DNA of 64,000 nucleotides from Mucilaginibacter rubeus. Lineage in GTDB: Bacteria; Bacteroidota; Bacteroidia; Sphingobacteriales; Sphingobacteriaceae. Each line of letters opens with the position of its first letter. The first letter of the stretch is position 1. Position numbers and translations under genes: made by a program. A model generated the notes under the pieces. The model was given only the letters and a program-made list of their open reading frames with translations. It did not search any database and was not told where the DNA came from. Positions 25,566 through 34,507 of this stretch are shown here, piece after piece. The stretch covers positions 62,001 to 126,000 of the forward strand of contig NZ_CP043450.1 of assembly GCF_003286415.2 (NCBI RefSeq), given 5' to 3'.

Positions 25566-26768
25566 ATGTCTATAACCAATAAATCGATTTTGCTGGCCGC
25601 CATGGGGCTTGGCACTTTAATAGGCCGGGTAAACGCGCAGTCGCTGCCGCCTGTTGAAACACAAAAGGCCAACAGCGAATACAAACCTGCTTTTACCGGG
25701 CAAACCCGCATTGGCGGTATCCAAACCAAAACCAAGCTAAATGTTACTATAATCAATCATCAACTTAAATCGCCATGGGCTTTACGTTGTTTGCCTGACG
25801 GCCGTTTCCTGATCACCGAAAAGGGCGGCACTATGCGGATACTGAAAGCCGATGGTAGTTTTGATAAAAACATAGAAGGGCTGCCGGCAATAGCTGTTGG
25901 TGGCCAGGGTGGTTTACTGGATGTGAATTTCGATTCATCGTTTGCAAAGGACAGGACATTATTCTGGACTTATTCCGAGCAGGTGGAAGGCGGCTTCCAG
26001 TTGGCGGTGGCCAAAGGAAAATTATCTGCCGATGACAGTAAACTTGAAAATGTACAGGTGATCTATCATGCCAAACCGGCCTACAATGGGCATTTGCAGT
26101 TTGGCTCACGCGTGGTATTTGATAAGCAAGGGGACCTGTTTGTGAGTACTGGTGAGCATGGTGCCGAAGATATCCGCATGAAAGCCCAGGATCTGGGTGC
26201 GGCAGTAGGTAAGGTTGTTCACATCACCCGAGATGGTAAAGCCGTTCCAGGCGGACCGTTCGCCGGCAAAAGCGGTGTGCTGCCCGAGATTTATGCCTAC
26301 GGTTTAAGAAATCCCGAAGGCATGACCACCAACCCGGTAACAGGCGAACTATGGGAAGCCGAATTTGGTCCGCGCGGAGGCGATGAGATTAATATCATCC
26401 GTGCCGGTAAAAACTATGGCTGGCCTGTGGTTACTTATGGTATTGAATATAGCGGTCAAAAGGTAGGGGATGGTATACAACAAAAAGAGGGTGTAACCCA
26501 ACCCATTTACTATTGGGACCCAAGTATATCGCCATGCGGTATCACTTTCTATACCGGCAACCTGATCCCCGAATGGAAAAACAACCTGTTTGTAGGTGCA
26601 CTTGGTGGTTCGCATATTGCCAGGCTGGTCATTAAAAATAACAAAGTAGTTGCCGAAGAGCGTTTGTTGAAAGATAAAAACGAACGCTGGCGTTCGCTGG
26701 TTACCGGTAAGGATGGTGCTTTATACGGCGTAACAGATAACGGCAATTTGTATAGGATAGGTAAGTAA
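25566..26768 (+). CDS. PQQ-dependent soluble aldose sugar dehydrogenase
   Basis: A 400-residue exported beta-propeller of the soluble glucose dehydrogenase (GDH-B/Asd) family, which oxidises aldose sugars with pyrroloquinoline quinone and calcium in the periplasm. The signal peptide ends near VNAQS. Family blocks are SPWALRCLPDGRFLITEKGGTMRI (about 67-90), GGQGGLLDVNFD, HLQFGSRVVFDKQGDLFVSTGEHG, EIYAYGLRNPEGMTTNPVTGELWEAEFGPRGGDEINII and GKNYGWPVVTYG. No PQQ biosynthesis gene is in the window. A strong terminator follows at 26792-26824. Confidence 0.9.
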   Translation: MSITNKSILLAAMGLGTLIGRVNAQSLPPVETQKANSEYKPAFTGQTRIGGIQTKTKLNVTIINHQLKSPWALRCLPDGRFLITEKGGTMRILKADGSFDKNIEGLPAIAVGGQGGLLDVNFDSSFAKDRTLFWTYSEQVEGGFQLAVAKGKLSADDSKLENVQVIYHAKPAYNGHLQFGSRVVFDKQGDLFVSTGEHGAEDIRMKAQDLGAAVGKVVHITRDGKAVPGGPFAGKSGVLPEIYAYGLRNPEGMTTNPVTGELWEAEFGPRGGDEINIIRAGKNYGWPVVTYGIEYSGQKVGDGIQQKEGVTQPIYYWDPSISPCGITFYTGNLIPEWKNNLFVGALGGSHIARLVIKNNKVVAEERLLKDKNERWRSLVTGKDGALYGVTDNGNLYRIGK

Positions 26769-26791
26769 CTTGCTTCAGAATATCAATTGAT

Positions 26792-26824
26792 AAAACGCCG
26801 GGCAGTAATTGCCCGGCGTTTTTT
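26792..26824 (+). terminator. Terminator after the sugar dehydrogenase gene
   Basis: A 13-bp stem AAAACGCCGGGCA (26792-26804) / TGCCCGGCGTTTT (26810-26822) with a 5-base loop and a T-run. Confidence 0.88.
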
Positions 26825-26904
26825 ATTGAAACAGCGACGGTTTATGGCACTTTTTACCGAATCTGTGGCATAAATCAGGGATAGTTTAATATTTGCTTTT
26901 ATTT

Positions 26905-26920
26905 TACCAAACGTTCGGTA
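26905..26920. promoter_or_regulatory. TetR operator, site 1 (upstream of tetR)
   Basis: TACCAAACGTTCGGTA is a near-perfect palindrome 51 bp before the TetR start and shares the core of site 2 (27592-27609), with one base changed. Autoregulation is the simplest reading. Confidence 0.75.
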
Positions 26921-26971
26921 TATTTGACTTGTAATTAGAAACAAGGCACTCATACATCCAAATTTAAAAGC

Positions 26972-27532
26972 ATGCGCACTCAAAAAGTTAACCCCGAAAA
27001 TGTAGACCTGAAGCTGTTTGAAACCTTCAGCGAATTAGGGTACGATGGTGCATCAATGGAGGCCCTGGCAAAGGCTACCGGTTTAAAAAAGGCCAGCTTG
27101 TACCACCGTTTTCCTAATGGTAAAAAAGAAATGGCTAAACATGCCCTGGAAATCGTAGAGCAGTGGATCCTGCAACATATTGTAGCAGAATCAGCGAATA
27201 AAAATGTACCGGCATCGGCAAGACTAAAAAAGATGATTGCCTCCGTTGATGAACTATATAACGGCGGCGCTAATAATTGCCTGCTTCGTACATTATCCAT
27301 CGGTACAGATGCAAATGCCTTTAAAGAAAGCGTGACCAATTGCTTTAACTTACTTGCTGACGGTTTTACAGACGTGGCCATTGAGTTAGGCGTGTTGCCG
27401 GATAAGGCTAAGCAAAATGCCAGGCTCATTAACCAAACTATTCAAGGCTCACTTGTGCTTACCGGGGCAACCGGCGATAAAAGCTACTTTAAAAACAGCC
27501 TTGAAAGAATCCCCGAATTATTAACAGCATAA
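26972..27532 (+). CDS. TetR/AcrR-family repressor
   Basis: A 186-residue repressor. The N-terminal helix-turn-helix (about 12-50) reads LFETFSELGYDGASMEALAKATGLKKASLYHRFPNGKKEM, a textbook TetR pattern. The remaining helices form the ligand-binding and dimer domain (LRTLSIGTDANAFKESVTNCFNLLADGF). Matching palindromes of core CCGAACGTTCGG lie in front of this gene and in front of the next gene (an alpha/beta hydrolase, 118 bp downstream). It therefore very probably represses itself and the hydrolase until an unknown ligand binds. Confidence 0.9.
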   Translation: MRTQKVNPENVDLKLFETFSELGYDGASMEALAKATGLKKASLYHRFPNGKKEMAKHALEIVEQWILQHIVAESANKNVPASARLKKMIASVDELYNGGANNCLLRTLSIGTDANAFKESVTNCFNLLADGFTDVAIELGVLPDKAKQNARLINQTIQGSLVLTGATGDKSYFKNSLERIPELLTA

Positions 27533-27591
27533 TTAAATAAACATAGCGCTGATACGCGCAAGGAATAGAACATTTTTTTTATCTATATAAA

Positions 27592-27609
27592 TTACCGAAC
27601 GTTCGGTAA
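27592..27609. promoter_or_regulatory. TetR operator, site 2 (upstream of alpha/beta hydrolase)
   Basis: TTACCGAACGTTCGGTAA is a perfect 18-bp palindrome 41 bp before the hydrolase start. It repeats the site ahead of the tetR gene. Confidence 0.8.
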
Positions 27610-27650
27610 AATAAATCAAAAACCAAACAAGTACTTTAAAATTAAACATC

Positions 27651-28523
27651 ATGAAAAATCAAACACAACATCACTTCATTAAGATCAATGGCGTGAACAT
27701 TTTTTATCGCGAAGCCGGGCCAAAAGACGCACCTGTATTGGTATTACTGCACGGCTATCCAAGCTCTTCGCACATGTACCGGAACCTGATCAATGATCTG
27801 TCAGATAAATACCACCTGATCGCGCCCGATTATCCCGGTTATGGCAGAAGCGAGCAGCCTCCAATTGCAGAGTTTGCTTATACTTTTGAAAACTTTGCCG
27901 CAATTGTTACCGAACTGCTGAGCCAGCTCCAGATCAGTAAATACAGCTTATACCTTATGGATTACGGTGCACCGGTTGGCTGGCGTATCGCCTCGGCTAA
28001 TCCCGAACGTGTGGAAACCCTAATTGTTCAAAATGGTTGTGCTTATGATGAAGGGCTGGAAACATTCTGGGACCCGATCAAAGCTTATTGGAAAGATCAT
28101 AACGACAAAGTAGCGGAAGCCACACTAAGGACTTTTCATGACGTTAACGGCCTGAAATGGCAATACACCCACGGTGTGCCTGATACCAACCTGATTAGTC
28201 CTGATAACTGGGAGATAGACCTGCGCCACCTGGAAAGGCCGGAAAATGGTCAAATCCAATTGGATCTGTTCTATGATTACCGCACTAATGTTGATTTATA
28301 CCCTAAATGGCAGGAATACCTGCGCACACAAAACCCCGAAATGTTAATCGTATACGGCAAAAACGATTATATATTCCCGGTAGCAGGCGCGGAGGCTTTC
28401 AAAAAAGATGTTAAAAATCTGGAATACCATTTATATGATGCAGGCCACTTCGCCCTGGAAAGCCACGGTAACGAAATAGCCGCTACTGTCAGGCAGTTCC
28501 TGGATAAAAAGACAGGCAAGTAA
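27651..28523 (+). CDS. Alpha/beta hydrolase (haloalkane dehalogenase / epoxide hydrolase-like)
   Basis: A 290-residue cytoplasmic hydrolase. HGYPSSSHMYRNL (34-46) supplies the oxyanion-hole His-Gly. The nucleophile elbow reads YLMDYGAPVGW (101-111) with Asp104. An Asp rather than a Ser nucleophile is the mark of the haloalkane dehalogenase/epoxide hydrolase branch. The catalytic His lies in DAGHFALESHG near the C-terminus. The substrate is unknown. It is controlled, by inference, by the adjacent TetR protein through the palindrome at 27592-27609. A terminator lies at 28541-28584. Confidence 0.88.
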   Translation: MKNQTQHHFIKINGVNIFYREAGPKDAPVLVLLHGYPSSSHMYRNLINDLSDKYHLIAPDYPGYGRSEQPPIAEFAYTFENFAAIVTELLSQLQISKYSLYLMDYGAPVGWRIASANPERVETLIVQNGCAYDEGLETFWDPIKAYWKDHNDKVAEATLRTFHDVNGLKWQYTHGVPDTNLISPDNWEIDLRHLERPENGQIQLDLFYDYRTNVDLYPKWQEYLRTQNPEMLIVYGKNDYIFPVAGAEAFKKDVKNLEYHLYDAGHFALESHGNEIAATVRQFLDKKTGK

Positions 28524-28540
28524 AAACTAATCCTGAAAAA

Positions 28541-28584
28541 AATAAAGCCTGCCATAAAAATTTGCTATAGCAGGCTTTATTTTT
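28541..28584 (+). terminator. Terminator between hydrolase and deaminase genes
   Basis: Stem AATAAAGCCTGC (28541-28552) / GCAGGCTTTATT (28570-28581), followed by Ts. Confidence 0.8.
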
Positions 28585-28604
28585 GACCACACATTTTATG
28601 CCTT

Positions 28605-29003
28605 ATGAGTGATCATGAACGATACATGCAACGCTGCCTTCAATTAGCAGAACAAGCCGCTGCCGAAGGCGAAAGCCCTGTAGGCTGCGTTATTGTGAAA
28701 GACGGCGTAATCATCGGCGAAGCTTTTGAGCAGAGCCGTAAGCTAAAAGATATTACCCGCCATGCCGAAACATTAGCTGTTTTAAACGCTGTTAAAGATC
28801 ACGGCAGTTGCGAAGGGGCCGTTCTCTATTCAAACGTTGAGCCCTGCATCCTTTGTTCATACGTAATCAGGCATCACAAAATTAAGCAGGTAGTTTTCAC
28901 CAAAGCCTGCGGCGAATTAGGCGGAACTGGTCCCCTGTTTCCGATTTTAACTGCCGATGTAGCATCTTGGACAAAGGCCCCGGCGGTTACGCAATATCCC
29001 TGA
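28605..29003 (+). CDS. Nucleoside deaminase (CDA/TadA-like fold)
   Basis: A 132-residue zinc deaminase. The zinc ligands and proton-shuttle Glu are clear: HAE at 53-55 in RHAETLAVLNAV, and PCILC at 80-84 in VEPCILCSYVI. Together with GESPVGCVIVKDG near 22-34 this fits the tRNA-adenosine/guanine/cytosine deaminase superfamily. The chain is shorter than true TadA (about 150), so it is more likely a free-base or nucleoside deaminase; the substrate is unresolved. It is convergent with the protease gene, with only 9 bp between the stop codons. Confidence 0.85.
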   Translation: MSDHERYMQRCLQLAEQAAAEGESPVGCVIVKDGVIIGEAFEQSRKLKDITRHAETLAVLNAVKDHGSCEGAVLYSNVEPCILCSYVIRHHKIKQVVFTKACGELGGTGPLFPILTADVASWTKAPAVTQYP

Positions 29004-29012
29004 CCAAGCTCA

Positions 29013-29936
29013 TCAATTCTTTTGTACCGGCGTTATCCTGAACTCCGTTTTGTAGCTATTTCGGAGGATACCGATGTATTGGAATTGTCCGATCTTATCT
29101 TCAGTAAGCATCTTAAACAGATTGTCCGACGTTTCAACCGGTTGGCTGTTGAATGAATAGATAATATCCCCGCTCAGGATCCCTGCTTTATCAGCAGGGC
29201 TTCCGGCAGCAACTTCTGAAACAAACAATGCCTGTTTATTTGATACCTCATGAATTGCACGGAGTTTGGGTACAAGATCAATCTGCTGCATAACCACACC
29301 CAGGTAGGCCCTTTTAACCTTGCCGAACCTGATGAGCTGATTGGCGATATCTTTTGCCGTATTAATACTGATGGCAAAACAAATCCCCTGAGCGCCTCTG
29401 ATCACCGCTGTATTTACACCTACTACTTCACCATCTCCATTTACTAATGGTCCGCCGGAATTTCCTGGGTTTAACGCGGCATCCGTCTGGATCATGCTGT
29501 CCATCAACCTACCGCCCTGACCTTCCAGCGTTCTCCCCAGGGCGCTAACCACTCCTGCCGTTACCGTATGCTGAAATCCTAATGGATTGCCGATAGCAAT
29601 CACCAGTTGGCCTATTTTTAGTTGATCGGCATCGCCAAATTTTACCGGTGTAAACTCGGCTCCGTTAACTTTAAGAATGGCTAAATCGGTGTCCTGGTCT
29701 TCACCAATAAGTTCGGCCGGGTGGGTAGTACCGTCATGCATTTTAACGGAGATCTTTTTGGCGTTGTGTATCACATGGCTGTTGGTAAAAAGATATCCAT
29801 CCGAAGAAAATAAAAAACCCGATCCCGTTCCGGCAGCCTGCTCCTTGCCGTTTACATTACTAAAAATTTCTATTTTTACAACCGCTGTCTTCACCTTGTC
29901 GACAGCGTTGATAATTGTAGCTGAGTAGCTATCCAT
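29013..29936 (-). CDS. HtrA/DegP-like serine protease with one PDZ domain, no signal peptide
   Basis: A 307-residue trypsin-like protease with a complete triad: His54 (TNSHVI), Asp84 (TDLAIL) and Ser160 (NPGNSGGPL). One PDZ domain follows (about 215-300: AYLGVVMQQ, then GSPADKAGILSGDIIYSFNSQPVETSDNLFKML). The start codon is directly followed by protease-domain sequence, with no signal peptide or transmembrane segment. This copy is therefore predicted to be cytoplasmic, unlike classic DegP/DegS. No in-frame upstream extension with signal-peptide character was seen. It is monocistronic. Confidence 0.9.
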   Translation of the reverse strand: MDSYSATIINAVDKVKTAVVKIEIFSNVNGKEQAAGTGSGFLFSSDGYLFTNSHVIHNAKKISVKMHDGTTHPAELIGEDQDTDLAILKVNGAEFTPVKFGDADQLKIGQLVIAIGNPLGFQHTVTAGVVSALGRTLEGQGGRLMDSMIQTDAALNPGNSGGPLVNGDGEVVGVNTAVIRGAQGICFAISINTAKDIANQLIRFGKVKRAYLGVVMQQIDLVPKLRAIHEVSNKQALFVSEVAAGSPADKAGILSGDIIYSFNSQPVETSDNLFKMLTEDKIGQFQYIGILRNSYKTEFRITPVQKN

Positions 29937-30082
29937 AATAATCCTTTCAAAAAGCCCGCCTCAAATTGCATTCCTGCTTTCAAAAGACTATCGATCAAAT
30001 CTTTTTTTACGTCCTTTTGTCTGTTTCTTACTCAGCAACTGGTTATTATGGCAGTTAATGGAGGATTATTGCCGAAAAACAA

Positions 30083-30124
30083 AACCGCCCGGTTATGGCT
30101 GATACCATTTACCGGGGCGGCTTT
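30083..30124 (-). terminator. Terminator downstream of the alginate lyase gene
   Basis: Read on the minus strand, a GC-rich stem (GCCGCCCCGGTAAATGG / CCATAACCGGGCGG, one bulge) is followed by TTTTGTTTTTC. Confidence 0.7.
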
Positions 30125-30149
30125 ATAAATTAATTAGGATAGTGCTTTG

Positions 30150-31334
30150 TTAAAAAGTGGTTGGTACGTTGTTATGGGTATAGTTTGTCCAGCAGAGGAA
30201 GCCGATATCGCCATTGGGTAAACCATTGCTGTCGCATACGTAGTTGCTGGCGATATAACTGGTTTCGGTAGTACCGTAATGACGGTTAGCCACCTCGATA
30301 CCCGGCCAGATAGGATTGTTAACATTACCATTAGGTGAGCATGGTGGCGATACGGTGCCGTGCATCAGCTTATACTGGTAGTTAAATCCGGTTAACAAAC
30401 GACTGCTGCTGGCCGAATAAATAGAAAGATCGCCCTGGATCCCGGCAATATTGGCTGCATAGCTTAAACCGGTAAGTGAGTACTGGTAGTGCACATAATC
30501 GTTATGTGAGCCGCAGATCTCGCCATTCATTGAACCGTCAGAAGCAATTACGTTTGGCAATACGGTTTTTACCGCGGTAACGCCGTTTTGGTATACAGTC
30601 TGGCTGTCTTCAAATATGCCGATAGCCATTTTAGCATAACCTGCAGATACATTCCAGTTGTTGTTGAAGTTAGGCACGTTGTTGATGTAATTATCTTTCA
30701 TGTTGTTCAGAAAGTTTACAAACTGCGTGTTTTCGGCGGTGGTCCAGCCGCCGCCAACGCCGCTGGCCGGGATGTAATATTTGATAATTTCGGCGGCTGC
30801 AGCAAAAGTAGGTGCGGCCCATGAAGCCTCAAGTGAGGCCTGGTTGGGCTGTGAGCCGGTTACGCTGAAGTTTTGGAAGCTATTGGCCCAGCCATCAAGA
30901 ATTTGTTTTACAGTTGTGGCGTAAGCTGCGGTGCCGGTTTTAGCCCAGCGTAGTGCCAGGGCATAGCTTAGCAGGGCATCGCCTTTAAAAGCAATTTCAT
31001 CAGGAGTGGTAACGCCGCCCGCTACCTGTACGGTGGCTTTGTAGGCACCACTTGGGCTGTGGTTATTGCAATAGTTAAGCACAAACTGATAAGCAGCCAA
31101 CCGGTTGGCATCATTTGAATTGGCTTGTTGTGCAACATAATCAAGGGTTTGCTTGGTGTTAAGAATACCCGGATGGACAAAACCTGTGGCCTGAGTTTTT
31201 AACGCAGGTTTAGCAGCTGCATCATCTTGCGCTGCCGGCGAAACCTGTTTTTTGGTGCAATAAGTAAAAAATAAGGCCACGAAAAGTGCCAGGCCCAATA
31301 GGGTTGCAAAGGTAGTTTTTGGTTTGTTGTTCAT
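30150..31334 (-). CDS. Alginate lyase-family (PF05426) secreted protein
   Basis: A 394-residue exported protein with an all-alpha (alpha/alpha)6-type fold, as in PL5-like alginate lyases. The segments VHPGILNTKQTLDYVAQQ, FKGDALLSYALALRWAKTGTAAYA, the NFNNNWNVSAGYAKMAIGIFEDS block and the SDGSMNGEICGSHNDYVHYQYSLTGL block (with candidate catalytic Asn/His/Tyr) match the family. The hydrophobic N-terminus ends at a Cys (FFTYCTKKQ), so it may be a lipoprotein. An open extension upstream reaches 31430, but the ATG at 31334 gives the proper signal sequence. It stands alone, divergent from an Old Yellow Enzyme remnant. Confidence 0.85.
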   Translation of the reverse strand: MNNKPKTTFATLLGLALFVALFFTYCTKKQVSPAAQDDAAAKPALKTQATGFVHPGILNTKQTLDYVAQQANSNDANRLAAYQFVLNYCNNHSPSGAYKATVQVAGGVTTPDEIAFKGDALLSYALALRWAKTGTAAYATTVKQILDGWANSFQNFSVTGSQPNQASLEASWAAPTFAAAAEIIKYYIPASGVGGGWTTAENTQFVNFLNNMKDNYINNVPNFNNNWNVSAGYAKMAIGIFEDSQTVYQNGVTAVKTVLPNVIASDGSMNGEICGSHNDYVHYQYSLTGLSYAANIAGIQGDLSIYSASSSRLLTGFNYQYKLMHGTVSPPCSPNGNVNNPIWPGIEVANRHYGTTETSYIASNYVCDSNGLPNGDIGFLCWTNYTHNNVPTTF

Positions 31335-31655
31335 AAATTGGCTTTTTAGTTTACAATTGTTTACCCGGCATGAAGCCATAAAGACAAGCCGTTTACGGGC
31401 TGTCGGGCCCGGCTTTTTTCTGCTTAGCATACGGTCTTACTGTTGTATCAGGCGATACCGGATAATTGGTTTGATAAAAGCAAATCTATTGTAAACTATT
31501 GATTAAAAGCAAGATATGAGCCGGTCGATACGCTTTGTCCGCAAAGGTACTATCTGCTGGTGGCGATGTTTTAGCAGAAAAAAAAGTTAAATTTTTTTTG
31601 CATGATACGGTTTGTGCACGTAATAAACGTGTAGTTAGGGTTGACATACAACGGT
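31335..31655. other. Upstream region of the alginate lyase gene
   Basis: About 320 bp with no gene. On the minus strand TACCTTTG (31542-31549) matches the TAnnTTTG -7 box, but no TTG lies at the expected distance. An A8/T8 stretch near 31565-31600 is the only other notable feature. Confidence 0.4.
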
Positions 31656-31659
31656 CATA

Positions 31660-31917
<258 letters not shown>

Positions 31918-31934
31918 GTCTTCACTAAACATAA

Positions 31935-31960
31935 AAAGGCCGCTTCAACCAGCGGCCTTT
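31935..31960. terminator. Hairpin terminator between the OYE remnant and the TIR-like gene
   Basis: Perfect 10-bp stem AAAGGCCGCT (31935-31944) / AGCGGCCTTT (31951-31960) with a 6-base loop. It is about 80 bp beyond the end of the minus-strand four-gene operon and could terminate both sides. Confidence 0.75.
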
Positions 31961-32041
31961 GTTGCTTAAAAAGAATTTTGGCAATCAGCGTGTTTGATTG
32001 CACTATAGTGATTTAAGGCTATATGAAACATTAATGTTTAA

Positions 32042-32953
32042 TTAAGTATAAAATAGCCTCTTCTCTAAAAAATAAAGGATATCACTTGTTACGGTAGATA
32101 TATCATTTCTGTTTTTAAGACTCAGATAAATGTTACCACCTATATCGGCCGGCATCTTTACACCCTCTTCCCGAATTATTAAGACCCGTTCCTTACCCTT
32201 CGATTTTATAAAATAGCCTGCTTCAAATATCACATTGTCTCTGGGGGATGCCTGATGTTGGTTGTTGTCCAAGCGGTCGTCGGCTGTAAATAAGAAAATA
32301 CCACACTGACATGTATTGGAAGCGTGCTCAATTTCTTCTAATATAGTTCCGCCCTGTAAAAAGTTGGTTTGATATTCTTTAACTTTTAAGTTTAATCTGC
32401 CAGTAAGGAAAGTTATAATTGAATTAGCCGTATCCTTAGCTGCACCAGAATAACCCAAAAAAACCTGGTATCTGCTGTTTACAGATCTTTTCCATGCATT
32501 AAATCTGCCGATAAAGTACTCGTCATTATTAAACCAATTATTATCTGCATTCGGAGGTATCGAGGTATAAATAAATCCTCCTCCATTATAAAAAATGCCT
32601 CTTTCCTCAATCCCATCTTCAGATAATATCAATAAAGGTAACTTTAATGAGGCAGCTAATGCCCCTTCATAATGATTATATTCTGTTGGAGTCCCTATAC
32701 TTGTACCTCCCGCCGCCAGTTTTATATTTCTGGACAACCCAAGTATAACTGCACCATCACATTTTTTAATTATATCATAAACGTTGGTGAAGTTCCACGG
32801 CAGTTCTTCAGCGAGGCCGGCTTCCAGGAAAATCTGAGGTTCAAAGCCTGCATCCTTAATTTTATTTATTATCGCCGTTTTAATTTGCTTTTGTGGTGAA
32901 TCACGCTCAAGCTTGTAGATACAACTAATAAATATTTTGGGTTTGTATTCCAT
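32042..32953 (-). CDS. Double TIR-like protein: N-terminal TIR/deoxyribosyltransferase-like plus C-terminal CAP12-type TIR (PF10137-like)
   Basis: A 303-residue cytoplasmic protein with two related nucleotide-binding modules. Residues 5-155 begin KIFISCIY, continue FEPQIFL and YDIIKKCDGAVILGLSRN, and end TEYNHYEGALAASLKLPLLIL, a TIR/nucleoside-deoxyribosyltransferase-like layout. Residues 161-280 match the PF10137 TIR-like family of Cap12/TIR-STING effectors: YQVFLGYSGAAKD, GGTILEEIEHAS with Glu206/Glu207 as candidate catalytic residues, IFLFTADD (219-226), RDNVIFEAGYF (238-248) and MPADIGG. This family cleaves NAD+ in characterised members. It is the last gene of a four-gene operon, 94 bp after the TPR gene. 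I infer that it is the NAD-directed effector of an immune system. Confidence 0.82.
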   Translation of the reverse strand: MEYKPKIFISCIYKLERDSPQKQIKTAIINKIKDAGFEPQIFLEAGLAEELPWNFTNVYDIIKKCDGAVILGLSRNIKLAAGGTSIGTPTEYNHYEGALAASLKLPLLILSEDGIEERGIFYNGGGFIYTSIPPNADNNWFNNDEYFIGRFNAWKRSVNSRYQVFLGYSGAAKDTANSIITFLTGRLNLKVKEYQTNFLQGGTILEEIEHASNTCQCGIFLFTADDRLDNNQHQASPRDNVIFEAGYFIKSKGKERVLIIREEGVKMPADIGGNIYLSLKNRNDISTVTSDILYFLEKRLFYT

Positions 32954-33047
32954 GGCAATTTTTTAATTGGAAAATATTAGCTTTAAAGTATTTATATCAT
33001 TCAATATTTTCGGTAATTCATTTTTGGGGTAATCTGGCAGTCTATTT

Positions 33048-34481
33048 TCAAACATCACTTCGTATAAATTTCAACGGCGAATCGTCCAGTAATGGCCTCA
33101 ACTTTTCCAATTGTTCTTCAGTTGAAGTTTTCATCCAGCCTTCTGGCGCGCTTTTATAAGCGTCTTCTAAAACAATTTTTGCTTTTTCTTCATCCTCTAA
33201 ACCAAGATATGCCTCTCCCATAGTTGCTTTTACCCAATACCAGTTTTTTAAACACCCTGTAAGTATACTTTCGGGAACTTTCCCAGCATCAGGCAGAGGA
33301 TTATTTTTAAGCCATTGTTCACATATGATCAAGACTTCACGCCTGGCGTTACGGGCGGTGATATAGTCGGCAATGGCTTGAGCAGGGACTGTTGATTGTG
33401 AAGCACGAACATTTAAAAGAAAGGCATAGTTGATTCCGTTATAATGATCATTCATTATGTAGAAGCCTCTTTCGTAAGAATGGACTGCTTTATCAAGAAA
33501 AATTTTGTCTTTAGTTATTTCCCATAGCCTTTTATGTATAGCTCCCCAAAGGCCAAGTGTTTCACTATCATTTGATGTTTCAGGATTCAATGTATTCAGC
33601 AACTTTTGCGCATCTAATAAAGCCGTTTTTTCGTCGGGTATTTTGCTTTTATAGGTAGCCAGGGCTAAGCGCTGCAGGATATATGGGTCTTCCTGTATTA
33701 TAAATGGATTTAAATCTGTCTTTTTGGGTATTTCATCTTTCATCATCTGATAAATCAATGACAACACTGTTTTTGCAGTATCCCAGTCTCCTTTTTTTTG
33801 AGCTTCATCAGCCTTCGCCATCAAGGCACTATGTGTTTCTGATTTTAATGCAGTATCCGCCAATTCCGTATTGATTTTGTTGGAACCTCTATTTTGTTCC
33901 TCACTGCTTTTATCAACGCTTTCCTGTACTATCGATTGAACAGCAGCAGCTATTTCGGGTGGGGTAAGCCCAGTAAGATATGTATAAACAGGGCTATCCA
34001 TAGCACGTGGAGTGACTTGCATTATTTTAACGATAGCATCTGTTAATTGTTCACGAAAACGCATGACCTCTTCAAAGCCGATATCTTCCCCCAAATGATG
34101 GTATTTTCTGATCGTAATATGATTAATGTCAAACGGAAAAGCTTTAATCCCATCTTCGGCAATAATTATTGTAGTGAAAGGACGTAGGGCGTGTCGTACA
34201 CCTAATTCATAAAAAGCATTTTTATTTGAGGTAGAGAGATCTGCAATTACTACATCGGCTTTAAGTAACTGCTCATACATCGGGACGTCAATTAAACCTG
34301 AATGAACTATCTCATCGGCCCGGATGCATTTTAACCCGGCTGCCTCAACGGCTGGCTTAATCATATACCGATAAGATTTATCAAGGTCTAAAACCCGGTT
34401 GGTTTCAAAATCCGTCTTTTTACCAAAACCCATCACTACAAAACAGGTGCCCTGTTGATTTTCAGTGCTAATTGTCGACAT
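33048..34481 (-). CDS. Deoxyribosyltransferase-like / TPR (TRAFs-binding-domain type) protein
   Basis: A 477-residue cytoplasmic protein. Residues ~10-150 form a nucleoside-deoxyribosyltransferase/TIR-like alpha-beta domain: TCFVVMGFGKKTDF, SYRYMIKPAVEAAGLKCIRADEI, YEQLLKADVVIADLSTSNKNAFYELGVRHAL (with the E-x-G-x-R/A-H pattern), then TTIIIAEDG. From ~205 to the end it is helical repeat sequence of the TPR-S / 'MAP3K TRAFs-binding' type (LMAKADEAQKKGDWDTAKTVLSLIYQM, YILQRLALATYKS, ETLGLWGAIHKRLWE, AVHSYERGFYIMNDHYNGINYAFLL, ATMGEAYLGLEDEEKAKIVLEDAY). A TTG start at 34502 is possible, but the ATG at 34481 fits better. It lies 26 bp after the SLOG-like gene. It probably serves as scaffold and nucleotide-linked signal component. 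Confidence 0.8.
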   Translation of the reverse strand: MSTISTENQQGTCFVVMGFGKKTDFETNRVLDLDKSYRYMIKPAVEAAGLKCIRADEIVHSGLIDVPMYEQLLKADVVIADLSTSNKNAFYELGVRHALRPFTTIIIAEDGIKAFPFDINHITIRKYHHLGEDIGFEEVMRFREQLTDAIVKIMQVTPRAMDSPVYTYLTGLTPPEIAAAVQSIVQESVDKSSEEQNRGSNKINTELADTALKSETHSALMAKADEAQKKGDWDTAKTVLSLIYQMMKDEIPKKTDLNPFIIQEDPYILQRLALATYKSKIPDEKTALLDAQKLLNTLNPETSNDSETLGLWGAIHKRLWEITKDKIFLDKAVHSYERGFYIMNDHYNGINYAFLLNVRASQSTVPAQAIADYITARNARREVLIICEQWLKNNPLPDAGKVPESILTGCLKNWYWVKATMGEAYLGLEDEEKAKIVLEDAYKSAPEGWMKTSTEEQLEKLRPLLDDSPLKFIRSDV

Positions 34482-34507
34482 TTTTTTAAAGTTTAAAATC
34501 AATAATT

